A stretch of 64,000 bases of DNA from an uncultured Atopobiaceae bacterium (GTDB lineage: Bacteria > Actinomycetota > Coriobacteriia > Coriobacteriales > Atopobiaceae). Location of the stretch: contig CALUJM010000003.1 in assembly GCA_944320975.1 (NCBI GenBank), positions 1-64,000 on the forward strand, read 5' to 3'. Below the pieces are notes generated by a model. It was not told the DNA's origin and did no database searches. It saw nothing but the letters and a program-made list of their open reading frames with translations. The number at the start of each line of letters is the position of its first letter. The stretch's first letter is position 1. Below, piece after piece: positions 1 to 8,524 of this stretch. A program made the translations under genes and the position numbers.

Positions 1-741
1 CTCGAGTGCACCGGCTTCTACACCTCCAAGGCCAAGGCCCAGGCCCACATCGACGCCGGCGCCAAGAAGGTCGTCATCTCCGCTCCCGCGGGCAACGACC
101 TCCCCACGATCGTCTACAACGTCAACCACGAGCAGCTGACCGCCGATGACAACATCATCTCCGCGGCCTCCTGCACCACCAACTGCCTCGCCCCGATGGC
201 CAAGGGCCTCAATGACTTCGCGCCCATCGTCTCCGGCATCATGACCACCATCCACGCCTACACCGGCGACCAGATGCCGCTCGACGGCCCGCAGCGCAAG
301 GGTAACAAGCGTCGCTCCCGCGCCTGCGCGCAGAACATCGTCCCCAACTCCACCGGCGCCGCCAAGGCCATCGGCCTGGTTCTCCCCGAGCTCAACGGCA
401 AGCTGATCGGTGCTGCCCAGCGCGTCCCGACGCCCACCGGCTCCATCACCAACCTCTACTGCGTCGTTGACAAGAAGGTCACCGTCGACGAGGTCAACGC
501 TGCCATGAAGGCCTACGCCGAGACCATCCCCGAGACCTTCGCCTACAACGAGGACGACATCGTCTCCTCCGACATCATCGGCGAGACCCACGGCTCGATC
601 TTCGACGCCACCCAGACCATGGTTCAGGACCTCGGCAACGGCCAGAGCCTCGTCCAGGTCACCTCTTGGTACGACAACGAGAACTCCTACACCTCTCAGA
701 TGGTCCGCACCATCAAGTACTTCGAGAAGTTCGTCGCGTAG
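1..741 (+). CDS. gap: Glyceraldehyde-3-phosphate dehydrogenase, 3' fragment cut by window edge
   Basis: Converts glyceraldehyde-3-phosphate, NAD+ and phosphate to 1,3-bisphosphoglycerate in glycolysis, in the cytoplasm. The open frame runs from base 1 without a start, so roughly the first 90 residues (Rossmann NAD-binding part) lie outside the window. The catalytic motif SCTTNC is visible, with the nucleophilic Cys codon at 172-174, followed by the HAYTGDQ segment and the C-terminal SWYDNENSY stretch typical of GapA. It is 102 bases upstream of pgk on the same strand, the usual gap-pgk-tpiA order, so co-transcription is likely. Family assignment is certain; only the N-terminus is unseen. Confidence 0.97.
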   Translation, partial: LECTGFYTSKAKAQAHIDAGAKKVVISAPAGNDLPTIVYNVNHEQLTADDNIISAASCTTNCLAPMAKGLNDFAPIVSGIMTTIHAYTGDQMPLDGPQRKGNKRRSRACAQNIVPNSTGAAKAIGLVLPELNGKLIGAAQRVPTPTGSITNLYCVVDKKVTVDEVNAAMKAYAETIPETFAYNEDDIVSSDIIGETHGSIFDATQTMVQDLGNGQSLVQVTSWYDNENSYTSQMVRTIKYFEKFVA

Positions 742-843
742 TTCTCGCCTCAAGCTCTTCGCAGAGGGGTGCGGTTTGCAGCTCACGGGCCGCGGCCGCG
801 CCCCTTCTCGTTAGTATCGGAACAACTGTCGCAAGGAGTGAGC

Positions 844-2034
844 ATGGCTTTCACCAAGAAGACCGTTCGCGACGCCGACGTTGACGGCAAGCGCGTCCTC
901 ATGCGCGTCGACTTCAACGTCCCCCTGAAGGACGGCGTCGTCACCGATGACACCCGCGTCCGCGCCGCGATCCCCACGATCGAGTACCTCAAGGATCACA
1001 ACGCCAAGATCATCCTCATGAGCCACCTCGGTCGTCCCAAGGGCGACGGCCCCGAGCCCGCGTTCTCCCTCAAGCCGGCCGCCGACAAGCTCGCCGAGAT
1101 CACCGGCTACGACGTGAAGTTCGTCGATGACACCTACGGCGAGAAGGCCAAGGCCGCCGTCGACGCCCTCGAGCCGGGCCAGATCCTCGTCCTCGAGAAC
1201 GTCCGCTTCGACAAGCGCGAGAAGAAGAACGACCCCGAGATCGCCAAGACGCTCGCCTCCTACGGCGACATCTTCGTGCTCGACGCCTTCGGCACCGCGC
1301 ACCGCGCCCAGGGCTCCGTGGTCGGCCCCGCCGCCTACCTGCCCGCCTACGCCGGCTTCCTGCTGGAGAAGGAGGTCGACACCCTGACCTCGATTTTCGC
1401 CGAGCCCGAGCGCCCCTTCGTCGCCATCGTCGGCGGCTCCAAGGTGTCCTCCAAGATCGGCGTCCTCGACCACCTCATCGACTCCGCCGACACCCTCATC
1501 ATCGGCGGCGGCATGGCCTACACCTTCTTCCTCGCCCAGGGCATGTCCGTCGGCATGTCCCTCAAGGAGGAGGACTGGGTCGAGCGCGCCGGCGAGATGC
1601 TGAAGAAGGCCGAGGAGAAGGGCGTCAAGATCCTGCTCCCGATCGACAACCGCGTCGCCGACCACTTCGGCGAGGACGCCGTGCCCGAGGTCGTGGCCTC
1701 CGACGCCATCCCCGATGACCGCGAGGGCATGGACATCGGCCCCGAGACCGAGAAGCTCTACGCCGACGCCGTCAAGGCTGCCAAGACCGTCTTCTGGAAC
1801 GGCCCGATGGGCGTCTTCGAGTTCGACAACTTCGCGCACGGCACCGAGGCCGTCGCCCGCGCCATCGCGGACTCCGACTGCACCTCGATCATCGGCGGCG
1901 GCGACTCCGTCGCTGCCATCAACAAGTTCGGCCTGGCCGACAAGATGAGCTGGATCTCCACCGGCGGTGGCGCTTCCATGGAGCTCGTCGAGGGCAAGGC
2001 CCTTCCTGGAGTGGAGGCGCTTCTCGATGCGTAA
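844..2034 (+). CDS. pgk: Phosphoglycerate kinase
   Basis: Transfers phosphate from 1,3-bisphosphoglycerate to ADP, the first ATP-yielding step of glycolysis. The 396-residue protein has the normal family length, with the N-terminal DFNVP substrate loop, the SHLGRPKG motif and a C-terminal GGGDS nucleotide loop. The ATG at 844 is chosen because AAGGAG lies 5 bases upstream; the reading frame is open further upstream but without family similarity. Its last 8 bases overlap tpiA, which implies translational coupling. Confidence 0.97.
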   Translation: MAFTKKTVRDADVDGKRVLMRVDFNVPLKDGVVTDDTRVRAAIPTIEYLKDHNAKIILMSHLGRPKGDGPEPAFSLKPAADKLAEITGYDVKFVDDTYGEKAKAAVDALEPGQILVLENVRFDKREKKNDPEIAKTLASYGDIFVLDAFGTAHRAQGSVVGPAAYLPAYAGFLLEKEVDTLTSIFAEPERPFVAIVGGSKVSSKIGVLDHLIDSADTLIIGGGMAYTFFLAQGMSVGMSLKEEDWVERAGEMLKKAEEKGVKILLPIDNRVADHFGEDAVPEVVASDAIPDDREGMDIGPETEKLYADAVKAAKTVFWNGPMGVFEFDNFAHGTEAVARAIADSDCTSIIGGGDSVAAINKFGLADKMSWISTGGGASMELVEGKALPGVEALLDA

Positions 2035-2794
2035 GAGGATGATTGCCGGCAACTGGAAGATGAACAAGACCTACAGCGAGGGCGTCGTCCTCGCCCAGGG
2101 CCTTGCCGACGAGCTCAAGGACGGCACCGGCGACGTCGACGTCGTCGTCTGCCCGCCCGCCGTCGACCTCAAGGGCGTCTCCGAGGTCATCGACCAGACG
2201 TCCGCCCCGTTCGCGCTCGGCGCGCAGAACGTCTACTGGGAGGAGTCCGGCGCCTACACCGGCGAGACCGCTCCCAACATGCTCGAGGCCGTGGGCGCCA
2301 CCCACTGCATCATCGGCCACTCCGAGCGCCGCGACTACTTCGGCGAGACGGACGAGGACGTGAACAAGAAGGCCAAGGCCCTCATGGCTCACGGCATCGT
2401 GCCCATCTCCTGCTGCGGCGAGTCCCTCGAGATCCGCGAGGCCGGCAAGCACGTCGAGTTCGTCGTCGACCAGATCAAGAAGGACACCGAGGGCCTCGAG
2501 ATCACCGACCCCTCCAAGTACGTGATCGCCTACGAGCCCATCTGGGCCATCGGCACCGGCAAGACCGCCACGGCCGATGACGCCCAGGAGGTCTGCGGCG
2601 CCATCCGCGCCACCCTCGTCGAGGTCTTCGGCGAGGAGATCGCCCAGGGCATCCGCGTGCTCTACGGCGGCTCCGCCAAGCCCGAGAACATCGCCGGCTT
2701 CCTGGAGAAGGAGGACGTCGACGGCGCGCTCGTCGGCGGCGCCTCCCTCAAGGCCGACAGCTTCGCCGCCATGGTGAAGAGCGCGATGGCCTAA
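2027..2794 (+). CDS. tpiA: Triose-phosphate isomerase
   Basis: Interconverts dihydroxyacetone phosphate and glyceraldehyde-3-phosphate. The 255-residue protein shows the family motifs: N-terminal GNWKMNK with the catalytic Lys, the HSERR segment with the catalytic His, the [10 protein letters not shown] stretch with the catalytic Glu and flexible loop, and YGGS near the C-terminus. The ATG overlaps the end of pgk and is preceded by a GGAG-rich site inside pgk. A strong hairpin terminator follows at 2827-2855, so the glycolytic operon probably ends here. Confidence 0.97.
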   Translation: MRKRMIAGNWKMNKTYSEGVVLAQGLADELKDGTGDVDVVVCPPAVDLKGVSEVIDQTSAPFALGAQNVYWEESGAYTGETAPNMLEAVGATHCIIGHSERRDYFGETDEDVNKKAKALMAHGIVPISCCGESLEIREAGKHVEFVVDQIKKDTEGLEITDPSKYVIAYEPIWAIGTGKTATADDAQEVCGAIRATLVEVFGEEIAQGIRVLYGGSAKPENIAGFLEKEDVDGALVGGASLKADSFAAMVKSAMA

Positions 2795-2826
2795 GACCCT
2801 CGTTCTTCTCGGCAGATGTGAAGATG

Positions 2827-2855
2827 GGGACCCGGGTGAGAGCCCGGGTCCCTTT
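2827..2855 (+). terminator. Rho-independent terminator after tpiA
   Basis: A perfect 10-bp GC stem (GGGACCCGGG paired with CCCGGGTCCC) with a 6-base loop is followed by a short T run. It closes the gap-pgk-tpiA operon and separates it from secG. Confidence 0.8.
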
Positions 2856-2906
2856 GTGCTACCATAACAAGCTGTTATGCATCTGTCCCCAGAAGGAGTC
2901 CCATCC

Positions 2907-3158
2907 GTGAACCCGCTCAACATCATCCTGACCGTCGTGCTGTTCCTCTCCGGTGCGCTCACCGTCATCCTCGTGCTCATGCACTCCGGCAAGGGCACCG
3001 GCGTCTCCGACATGATCGCCTCGTCCCTGTACAACTCCGGGACCGGCTCGGGCGTCCTCGAGAAGAACCTCAACCGCCTCACGGTTATCACCTCGACGGT
3101 CTTCATCCTCTGCGTCCTGATCATGGCGCTCACGTTCCCCACGGGCAGCCTGGCCTAG
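2907..3158 (+). CDS. secG: Preprotein translocase subunit SecG
   Basis: Small membrane subunit of the SecYEG protein-export channel. The 83-residue product has two hydrophobic segments (about residues 3-24 and 53-75) joined by the conserved polar loop with HSGKGTGVSD, normal for SecG. The GTG at 2907 is preferred to an in-frame ATG at 2877 because AGAAGGAG sits 8 bases upstream and because the family normally begins just before the first membrane segment. Position after the glycolytic genes is the common gene order for secG. A 6-3-6 palindrome (ATAACA-AGC-TGTTAT, 2864-2878) lies upstream and could be an operator. Confidence 0.93.
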   Translation: MNPLNIILTVVLFLSGALTVILVLMHSGKGTGVSDMIASSLYNSGTGSGVLEKNLNRLTVITSTVFILCVLIMALTFPTGSLA

Positions 3159-3284
3159 GGGAGCCCCCATCGATTGCGCTCGGCGGCCTCTCGGGGCCGC
3201 CTTTTCGTTTGCGGGCCGCTGGCGCGCGTTCTTCTCGCCCCGCGCCCTTCTTGGTTCCGCGCCCTTCTCGGCACGCGACAAACC

Positions 3285-3411
3285 CCCTGGTGCCTGATTC
3301 CGGCCATATGCGTGAATCGGTGCCGGATTTCCGTCAAATGCGTGCGGCGGACACGCATATGGCCGGATTCCGGCACCAAAACACGCATATGGCCGGAATC
3401 AGGCACCAGGG
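3285..3411 (+). repeat. Four-unit palindromic intergenic element, family GGTGCC (copy 1 of 5)
   Basis: 127 bp in the secG to tRNA-Leu gap. Two direct units of the type GGTGCCTGATTCCGGCCATA are followed by two inverted units, so the whole forms a large stem bounded by CCCTGG and CCAGGG. Similar elements lie at 22089, 24875, 36494 and 44548. A GTTCTTCTCG-type word lies on one side (about 3228) and GGCGAGAAGG on the other (about 3417). Confidence 0.85.
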
Positions 3412-3491
3412 CCCGGGCGAGAAGGACGCGGGGCGGGCGAGAAAGGCGCCTCCGTCGCTCGCCCCGTCCCAAACTTTTTCGAAATTGGGGC

Positions 3492-3520
3492 TTGCGCGGC
3501 CGCGTGCGGTGGTGCATACT
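3492..3520 (+). promoter_or_regulatory. Promoter of tRNA-Leu
   Basis: TTGCGC (3492-3497) and CATACT (3515-3520) are separated by 17 bases and lie 42 bases upstream of the tRNA. The other tRNA promoters in this window use the same TTGCRN -35 pattern. Confidence 0.65.
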
Positions 3521-3562
3521 ACTCCTTGCGCGAACGAGCTAAGGCAAAGGCGCGCAGTGAAC

Positions 3563-3653
3563 GTCGGAGTGGCGGAATTGGCAGACGCGCTAGCTTGAGG
3601 TGCTAGTGACTGACTAAAAGGTCGTGCGGGTTCAAGTCCCGCCTCCGACACCA
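3563..3653 (+). tRNA. tRNA-Leu (anticodon GAG)
   Basis: A class II tRNA of 91 bases including an encoded CCA end. The acceptor stem GTCGGAG pairs with CTCCGAC, the anticodon stem CTAGC/GCTAG encloses GAG at 3597-3599, a long variable arm follows, and the T arm contains GTTCAAGTC. A terminator follows at once. Confidence 0.96.
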
Positions 3654-3663
3654 CGAAAAAGCG

Positions 3664-3688
3664 CGGGTCCCCTCGGGGACCCGATTTT
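3664..3688 (+). terminator. Terminator after tRNA-Leu
   Basis: Stem CGGGTCCCC/GGGGACCCG with a 2-base loop, followed by ATTTT, directly downstream of the tRNA. Confidence 0.8.
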
Positions 3689-3712
3689 CGTATCTCGACC
3701 CGGGGAGCGCTC

Positions 3713-5941
3713 ATGGCGAGGTCCGCACTCAGCGTACGACGCGTGGAGGGCATCGGGGAGGGGAGCCTGCTGGGCACCCTCTCGCGCCTGCTGCAGCTCA
3801 CCTGCGAGGCGGTGCTGGTCTTCGACGGGGCAGGCCGCGTCCTTCTTGCCAACGACGAGGCGGCGGAGCTCTTCGGTGCCGGGGCCGGTCTGGTGGGCAG
3901 CGACGTGAGGCTCCTGTTCCCGGTTTCGGACCAGGCCGAGCCGCCCGGCTCGCCCTTCGTCCCGTCGGATCTCACCTTCCCCCTGGACGGCTCGATGTCG
4001 TTCGTGGAATGCCTGGGCGCCTCCGGAAGGCTCGTGTCCGTCCGCGTGCGCTGCGACGCGGTGAACGCGCCGGGCAAGACGTACCTCCTCGTGGCGCTCC
4101 CCGCCGACGAGGGGGCCCGCGCGGGACGCGAGGGGGAGCGGGCCCTCGACGACTTGCGGCGCGCCAACCACCGCCTCTCGGGCACGCTCAAGATCGTCCT
4201 CGACACCATCGACTCCACCGACATCGCGGCCCTGTTCGAGCGCGTGCTCGAGGAGCTCACGCAGACCATGGAGGCGGACGGCACGATCGTCTACCTCGCG
4301 GAGTCCGACGGCTTCCACCTGCGCGGCATCTCGAGTGGGCTGGCGGACGAGAAGATCGCGCGCTTCATGCCCTTCGGGCGCAGCGTCGAGCGCCTTGCCG
4401 TACGCGAGGGGAGGGCGGTGCGCCTGCGGGTGTGCCCGCCCACCGGGGACGCCTTGAGGCAGGGCAGGCTCAACGCGCGCGAGGTCGTCAACGAGGACAC
4501 CCACGAGGTGCTGCGCATGAAGAGCGCGATGCTCCCGCCGTTCACGAGCTTCATCCCGGTGCCGGTGTGGTTCGGCGGCCACGTCATCTCGATCATCGAG
4601 GTGGGCTGGCGGCGCCTGCACCCCGTGACCAAGGAGGACGCGCGCCTGCTGGACTCTGTGGCGCACTACCTCTCCGTGCAGCTCGCCGGCGCCTTCACGA
4701 CCTTCCGGGCGCAGCGGGCGGACCGCCTCGCGGCCCTTGCCACCGACGTGCGCGAGGAGCTGCTCTCCTATGCCGGCGGCGTGGGCGAGGGTGCGTCGGC
4801 GCGCTTCTTCGACGTCCTCGCCGAGGTCGGAGACGAGCTCGAGGCGGCGGCCGTCCGCATGCGCGTGAACGCCTCGCAGCGCGTCGTCGTGGCCGACCTG
4901 CCGCTCACGGGGACGCGGGAGCTCCCGCTGGAGCTTGACGACTTCGTGGCCCCGTACCTCGTCGACGGCGTGGCGGTCGCGCCCATCGTGCCGGACTCCC
5001 TGCTGAGCGCCTTTCTTCGCGACCTCGGCGAGCCCTGTCTGGGAGCCGTCATCGATCTCGGCACGCTCGAGGGCAACAGGCTCTGCGGCATGGCGCTGCG
5101 CCCGGACGGCGCCGAGCCCTTCGACGAGCTGGAGCTCGATTTCCTGCGCGACCTCGCAGCCGACGTGCGGGACATCGCCCGCGGCGTGGTGGCCCGCGAG
5201 CAGGACAAGCGCATCGCTCAGGCGCTCCAGACGGGCATGAGAAACGAGCTCCAGAAGGTCGAGGGGCTCACCGCCCAGGCGGTCTACTCGTCGGCCACCA
5301 AGGCGGCATCGGTGGGCGGGGACTTCTACGACCTCATCCGCCTGCCGGACCACCGCGCCTGCGTCATCATGGGCGACGTCTCGGGAAAGGGCGTCGAGGC
5401 CGCCTCTGTATCGGCAGCCGTCAAGACGGCGCTGGGCGCCTATGCCTGGGAGGGGCTCGCCCCCTCGCGCATGGTGCGCTCCCTCAACGAGTTCCTCCTG
5501 GGCTTCTCGCGACTCGAGACCTTCGCGACGTTGTTCGTAGGCATCATCGACCTCGACGGCGCGACCATGCGCTACTGCTCGGCGGGCCACCCGCCCGCGC
5601 TGTTCATCCGCTCCGATGCGAAGGAGATCTCGATCCTGGACGTCCAGTCGGGCGTCGTGGGGGCCTTTCACGACATCGCCTACCAGGACGGCGTCGTCGA
5701 GTTCTGCCGCGGCGACGTGCTGCTGCTCTACACGGACGGCACGACCGAGGCGCGCGACCCCTCGGGCGCGTTCTTCGGCGAGGAGGGCCTTCGCGACATG
5801 GTGATGCGCGAGTCCGCCGACGGCAAGCCGTTCGAGGGCTTCGTGGGGCGCCTCCTCGCGACGCTCGACGACTTCACGGGCCATGACCTCGAGGACGACG
5901 TGGCCATGCTGGCGCTTCGCTTCGACGGCCTGGGCGCATAG
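3713..5941 (+). CDS. RsbU-like PP2C serine phosphatase with PAS and GAF-like sensor domains
   Basis: Likely dephosphorylates an STAS-domain anti-sigma-factor antagonist in a partner-switching cascade. The 742-residue cytoplasmic protein has a PAS-like region (about 20-120), a GAF-like domain (about 165-340), a second less clear GAF-like region (about 350-510) and a C-terminal PP2C_SIG (SpoIIE) domain from about 520. Metal-binding motifs are present: GGDFYDL (about 535), GDVSGKGVEA (about 552), YTDGTTEARD, and DDVAMLAL near the end. The ATG follows GGGGAGC. The next gene, 45 bases downstream, encodes the expected STAS partner fused to an ATPase domain, which supports the assignment. The input signal is unknown; the GAF regions suggest a small ligand or redox cue. 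Confidence 0.88.
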   Translation: MARSALSVRRVEGIGEGSLLGTLSRLLQLTCEAVLVFDGAGRVLLANDEAAELFGAGAGLVGSDVRLLFPVSDQAEPPGSPFVPSDLTFPLDGSMSFVECLGASGRLVSVRVRCDAVNAPGKTYLLVALPADEGARAGREGERALDDLRRANHRLSGTLKIVLDTIDSTDIAALFERVLEELTQTMEADGTIVYLAESDGFHLRGISSGLADEKIARFMPFGRSVERLAVREGRAVRLRVCPPTGDALRQGRLNAREVVNEDTHEVLRMKSAMLPPFTSFIPVPVWFGGHVISIIEVGWRRLHPVTKEDARLLDSVAHYLSVQLAGAFTTFRAQRADRLAALATDVREELLSYAGGVGEGASARFFDVLAEVGDELEAAAVRMRVNASQRVVVADLPLTGTRELPLELDDFVAPYLVDGVAVAPIVPDSLLSAFLRDLGEPCLGAVIDLGTLEGNRLCGMALRPDGAEPFDELELDFLRDLAADVRDIARGVVAREQDKRIAQALQTGMRNELQKVEGLTAQAVYSSATKAASVGGDFYDLIRLPDHRACVIMGDVSGKGVEAASVSAAVKTALGAYAWEGLAPSRMVRSLNEFLLGFSRLETFATLFVGIIDLDGATMRYCSAGHPPALFIRSDAKEISILDVQSGVVGAFHDIAYQDGVVEFCRGDVLLLYTDGTTEARDPSGAFFGEEGLRDMVMRESADGKPFEGFVGRLLATLDDFTGHDLEDDVAMLALRFDGLGA

Positions 5942-5986
5942 GCTCGCATCCCGATTGATGCCCGGCGCGCGTTTGGGAGGCCGCGT

Positions 5987-6775
5987 TTGGGGAATAACAA
6001 CACCATGTCTGACATGGCCAACATAGCCCTGGTGACGGTCGAGGGCGACCTCGACGTGCGCACGGTGCCCGCCCTGCGGCGCCGCATCGACCGGCTCGCG
6101 TCCCGGGGCTGCCGGCGCATCTTCCTCAACATGTCGGGTGCCCGCTACGTCGACTCCGCCGGCATGGGGCTCATCCTGACCGAGCTTCGGCGCATGCGCG
6201 GCGAGGGGGGCCTCCTCTCGCTCGTAAATGTCTCCCCCCAGGCCTATCAGGCCCTGCGCCGGATGCGGGTCTTCGATTACATGCCCGTCTCGCGCGCAGG
6301 CGAGCGGAGGACCGTCTCCGCGCTCGACCCCTCGGTGCTGCCCGACTGGAGGACGACGTTTCGCGTCGAGCCGTCCGCCCTGGGCGAGGCGAGGGAGCGG
6401 GTGGGGGAGCTGCTCTCCTCGCTGCCCTTCTCGCCCGACGAGGTCTTCGACATGACGCTCGCATCGGGGGAGGCCCTCGGAAACGCGGTGGACCACACCT
6501 GCGGCGGGGGCGTTCTGGCCACGGTGGCGGCCTATCCCGACCGCGTCACCATAGAGGTGGCGGACTGCGGCGACGGGTTCGAGCTCGCGGCGGACGAGGA
6601 GCCCCCGGAGGCCGGCCCGTGCGCCGAGCGCGGGCGCGGCATCCGCCTCATGCGCCTGCTCGCCGACTCGGTGAGCATCGGCCACAAGAGCACCGGCGAC
6701 GGCACCGTGGTGCGCCTCGTGAAGCTCTTTGACGAGGCTTCCGGCGTTTCCCCAGCTCCGGGGGCTCTTGGTTGA
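5987..6775 (+). CDS. Fused STAS anti-sigma antagonist and HATPase anti-sigma (RsbV-RsbW-like) protein
   Basis: The N-terminal half (about 1-105) is an STAS domain with the DSAGMG motif, whose Ser (near residue 56) is the usual phosphorylation site. The C-terminal half (about 125-255) resembles an RsbW/SpoIIAB-type ATPase with an N box (SGEALGNAVDH, about 159) and a GRGIRLM glycine motif. In known systems antagonist and kinase are separate proteins, so this fusion is unusual. I chose TTG at 5987 because GGGAGG lies 6 bases upstream; an ATG at 6005 is a weaker alternative that would shorten the protein by six residues. It sits directly after the PP2C phosphatase, its likely partner. No sigma factor gene is adjacent, so the final target is unknown. 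Confidence 0.85.
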   Translation: MGNNNTMSDMANIALVTVEGDLDVRTVPALRRRIDRLASRGCRRIFLNMSGARYVDSAGMGLILTELRRMRGEGGLLSLVNVSPQAYQALRRMRVFDYMPVSRAGERRTVSALDPSVLPDWRTTFRVEPSALGEARERVGELLSSLPFSPDEVFDMTLASGEALGNAVDHTCGGGVLATVAAYPDRVTIEVADCGDGFELAADEEPPEAGPCAERGRGIRLMRLLADSVSIGHKSTGDGTVVRLVKLFDEASGVSPAPGALG

Positions 6776-6814
6776 GACGCTCCACATCTTCTTCACATAC
6801 GTTCAAAAACGCGC

Positions 6815-6843
6815 TTGCGCGAGGGGGCAGCGGACCGTATTAT
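6815..6843 (+). promoter_or_regulatory. Promoter of tRNA-Gly (first copy)
   Basis: TTGCGC (6815-6820) and TATTAT (6838-6843) with 17-base spacing, just upstream of the tRNA. Confidence 0.75.
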
Positions 6844-6856
6844 ATTCCTCGCACTT

Positions 6857-6932
6857 GCGGGCTTAGCGCAGTTGGTAGCGCGCCACCTTGCCAAGGTGGA
6901 GGTCGCGGGTTCGAACCCCGTAGCCCGCTCCA
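6857..6932 (+). tRNA. tRNA-Gly (anticodon GCC), first copy
   Basis: 76 bases with encoded CCA. Acceptor stem GCGGGCT/AGCCCGC, anticodon stem CCACC/GGTGG with GCC at 6890-6892, and T loop GGTTCGAACC. The copy at 7379-7454 is identical. Confidence 0.97.
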
Positions 6933-6941
6933 TGCGAGCTC

Positions 6942-6965
6942 AAGGCCGGCTTGTTCGGCCTTTTT
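6942..6965 (+). terminator. Terminator between tRNA-Gly and tRNA-Cys
   Basis: Stem AAGGCCG/CGGCCTT with a 7-base loop and a following T run, only 5 bases before tRNA-Cys. Some read-through would be needed for tRNA-Cys unless it has its own promoter. Confidence 0.65.
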
Positions 6966-6970
6966 CATAC

Positions 6971-7044
6971 GGCGAAGTGGCCAAGTGGTAAGGCACGGGC
7001 CTGCAAAGCCCTGACCCCCGGTTCGAATCCGGGCTTCGCCTCCA
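6971..7044 (+). tRNA. tRNA-Cys (anticodon GCA)
   Basis: 74 bases with encoded CCA. Acceptor stem GGCGAAG/CTTCGCC, anticodon stem GGGC/GCCC with GCA at 7003-7005, and T loop GGTTCGAATCC. Confidence 0.96.
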
Positions 7045-7053
7045 GGACTTGAC

Positions 7054-7076
7054 GGGCGCCCTCCGGGGCGCCTTTT
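7054..7076 (+). terminator. Terminator after tRNA-Cys
   Basis: GGCGCC/GGCGCC stem with a CTCCGG-type loop and TTTT, 10 bases after the tRNA. Confidence 0.7.
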
Positions 7077-7082
7077 CGTGTC

Positions 7083-7320
7083 TGGGCGTGCCCGTCGAGT
7101 GCGGGCATCGAGTGCGGGCATCGAGTGCGGGCAGTCTTGCCGTCTTCGCGCGTCGAGTGCGCGGTCCTTCTCGGCCGGAGGCGCCGAGTGCGCGCGTCGA
7201 GTGCGCCGCCGCCCGCACTTGATGACGGCTGCCGAGAAGTGCGGGCGGCCTCCCGGCGGCTGCCGAGAAGTGCGGGCGGCCTCCCGGCGGCGCGCGAGAA
7301 GTGCGGGGCGAGAAGAACGC
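7083..7320 (+). repeat. GC-rich tandem and inverted GAGTGCGGGC repeats
   Basis: The 334-base gap between tRNA-Cys and the second tRNA-Gly has no credible gene. It holds three tandem ATCGAGTGCGGGC-type units (about 7088-7130), an inverted GCCCGCACTT (about 7213), and about two and a half copies of a ~31-bp repeat beginning GCTGCCGAGAAGTGCGGGCG (about 7228-7310). A GCGAGAAGAACG word ends the block. Confidence 0.7.
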
Positions 7321-7336
7321 GCCGTCAAAAAAAGTC

Positions 7337-7365
7337 TTGCAATCCCTGGGGCGCTCGCGTAACAT
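7337..7365 (+). promoter_or_regulatory. Promoter of tRNA-Gly (second copy)
   Basis: TTGCAA (7337-7342) and TAACAT (7360-7365) with 17-base spacing, 13 bases before the tRNA. Confidence 0.7.
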
Positions 7366-7378
7366 ATCTCCTTGCGTC

Positions 7379-7454
7379 GCGGGCTTAGCGCAGTTGGTAG
7401 CGCGCCACCTTGCCAAGGTGGAGGTCGCGGGTTCGAACCCCGTAGCCCGCTCCA
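7379..7454 (+). tRNA. tRNA-Gly (anticodon GCC), second copy
   Basis: Identical in sequence to 6857-6932, including the CCA end, but with its own promoter and terminator. It looks like a local duplication. Confidence 0.97.
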
Positions 7455-7463
7455 TGTGAGCTC

Positions 7464-7490
7464 AGGGCCGGTCATTGACCGGCCCTTTTT
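7464..7490 (+). terminator. Terminator after second tRNA-Gly
   Basis: Stem GGGCCGGTC/GACCGGCCC with a 3-base loop and a T run. Confidence 0.85.
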
Positions 7491-7546
7491 GCTATCCTAG
7501 ATGGTCGTTCGATTCCGACCGTCTTGAGACAGGAGCCTGCAGGCAC

Positions 7547-8524
7547 ATGTTCCTCTCCCTCATCTTCGTGGTGTTCCTCTACGCGGTGGTCCAGGGGTTC
7601 GTTCGCGTGGTCGTGTTCTTCTGGGAGTGGCTGTCCCGCGGCCGCCAGCTCGACGAGGACGACGTCGAGCGCGCCGAGGCGGCCCTCGGGGAGTCGGAGG
7701 ACGCCCTGGAGCGCGAGCTCGCCCGCGCCGAGCGCGAGCGCGGCCTGGGCCGCCTGTTCGCCCGCTGGCGCGCCTCCGCCGCGGCCGTCGACGAGTATCT
7801 CGACCACCTTCACCTCGGCTGGTACCAGATCGTCATCCTCTTCTTCCTAGGGTCGATGGCAGGCCTGCTCATCGAAGAGGTCTGGATGCTCGCCACCGCC
7901 GGGCTCACCGAGAACCGCGTGGGCCTGGTATGGGGGCCCTTCTCGCCGCTTTATGGGCTGGGCGCCGTCCTGCTCACGCTGCTGAGCTTCCTCCTGCGCT
8001 CCCGCGGGGCCCGCGCCTGGCAGGTCTTTCTCGTCTCCGCGCTCGTGGGAGGGGTGCTCGAGCAGCTGACGGGCTGGTCCATGTCCACCTTCTTCGACGC
8101 GGAGTCCTGGACCTACCTGCACCTGCCCGACCACATCACCCAGTGGGTGGCGTGGCGTTTCCTGGCGTTCTGGGGCCTTCTGGGCCTCACCTGGAGCCGC
8201 GCCGTCATGCCGCGCCTGCTCTACACGATTGGCATGCCCACCACGCGCCGCCAGGCGGTCTTCGTGACGCTCGTGGCCGTCTACCTGGTGGCGGACATCG
8301 CGATGACGCTCGTGTGCTTTGACCGCAAGACCGAGCGCGACGCGGGCATTCCCCCGGCCAATGCCTTCGAGCAGTGGGTCGACACCAACTACTCAGACGA
8401 GTTCATCGCGGGCCGCTTCGAGAACCTCAAGATCGGGGACGCCCGCGACAAAGTCGACGCGGACGGCAACATCATCCTCGACGACGAGCCGGCGGCCGAG
8501 AAGGACGAGGAGGTGCGCCCATGA
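7547..8524 (+). CDS. Multi-pass membrane protein, putative ABC-transporter type IV (CmpB-like) family
   Basis: 325 residues with an N-terminal membrane segment (about 3-22), a charged stretch rich in Glu, Arg and Ala (about 30-90, probably helical), then several hydrophobic segments (about 95-250). The pattern LFFLGSMAGLLIEEVW ... VWGPFSPLYGLGA matches the uncharacterised family annotated as putative ABC-transporter type IV. The C-terminal ~60 residues are hydrophilic. The ATG at 7547 follows AGGAG at a somewhat long 11-base spacing. Its stop overlaps the start of the cysteine desulfurase (ATGA), so the two are translated together, although a functional link is not obvious. No substrate can be named. 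Confidence 0.8.
   Translation: MFLSLIFVVFLYAVVQGFVRVVVFFWEWLSRGRQLDEDDVERAEAALGESEDALERELARAERERGLGRLFARWRASAAAVDEYLDHLHLGWYQIVILFFLGSMAGLLIEEVWMLATAGLTENRVGLVWGPFSPLYGLGAVLLTLLSFLLRSRGARAWQVFLVSALVGGVLEQLTGWSMSTFFDAESWTYLHLPDHITQWVAWRFLAFWGLLGLTWSRAVMPRLLYTIGMPTTRRQAVFVTLVAVYLVADIAMTLVCFDRKTERDAGIPPANAFEQWVDTNYSDEFIAGRFENLKIGDARDKVDADGNIILDDEPAAEKDEEVRP

Noticed and set aside
3285..3411. CRISPR array
   Set aside because: Repeated units are partly inverted and imperfect, spacing is not regular with unique spacers, and no cas gene is present. The same applies to the copies at 22089, 24875, 36494 and 44548 and to the block at 7083-7320.
3632..6796. Very long open frame (over 1000 codons) on the minus strand
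   Set aside because: It is antisense to the PP2C and STAS/ATPase genes, which have full domain motifs. In GC-rich DNA with strong third-position bias, long antisense frames are common; its protein is rich in His, Arg, Gly and Ala without motifs.
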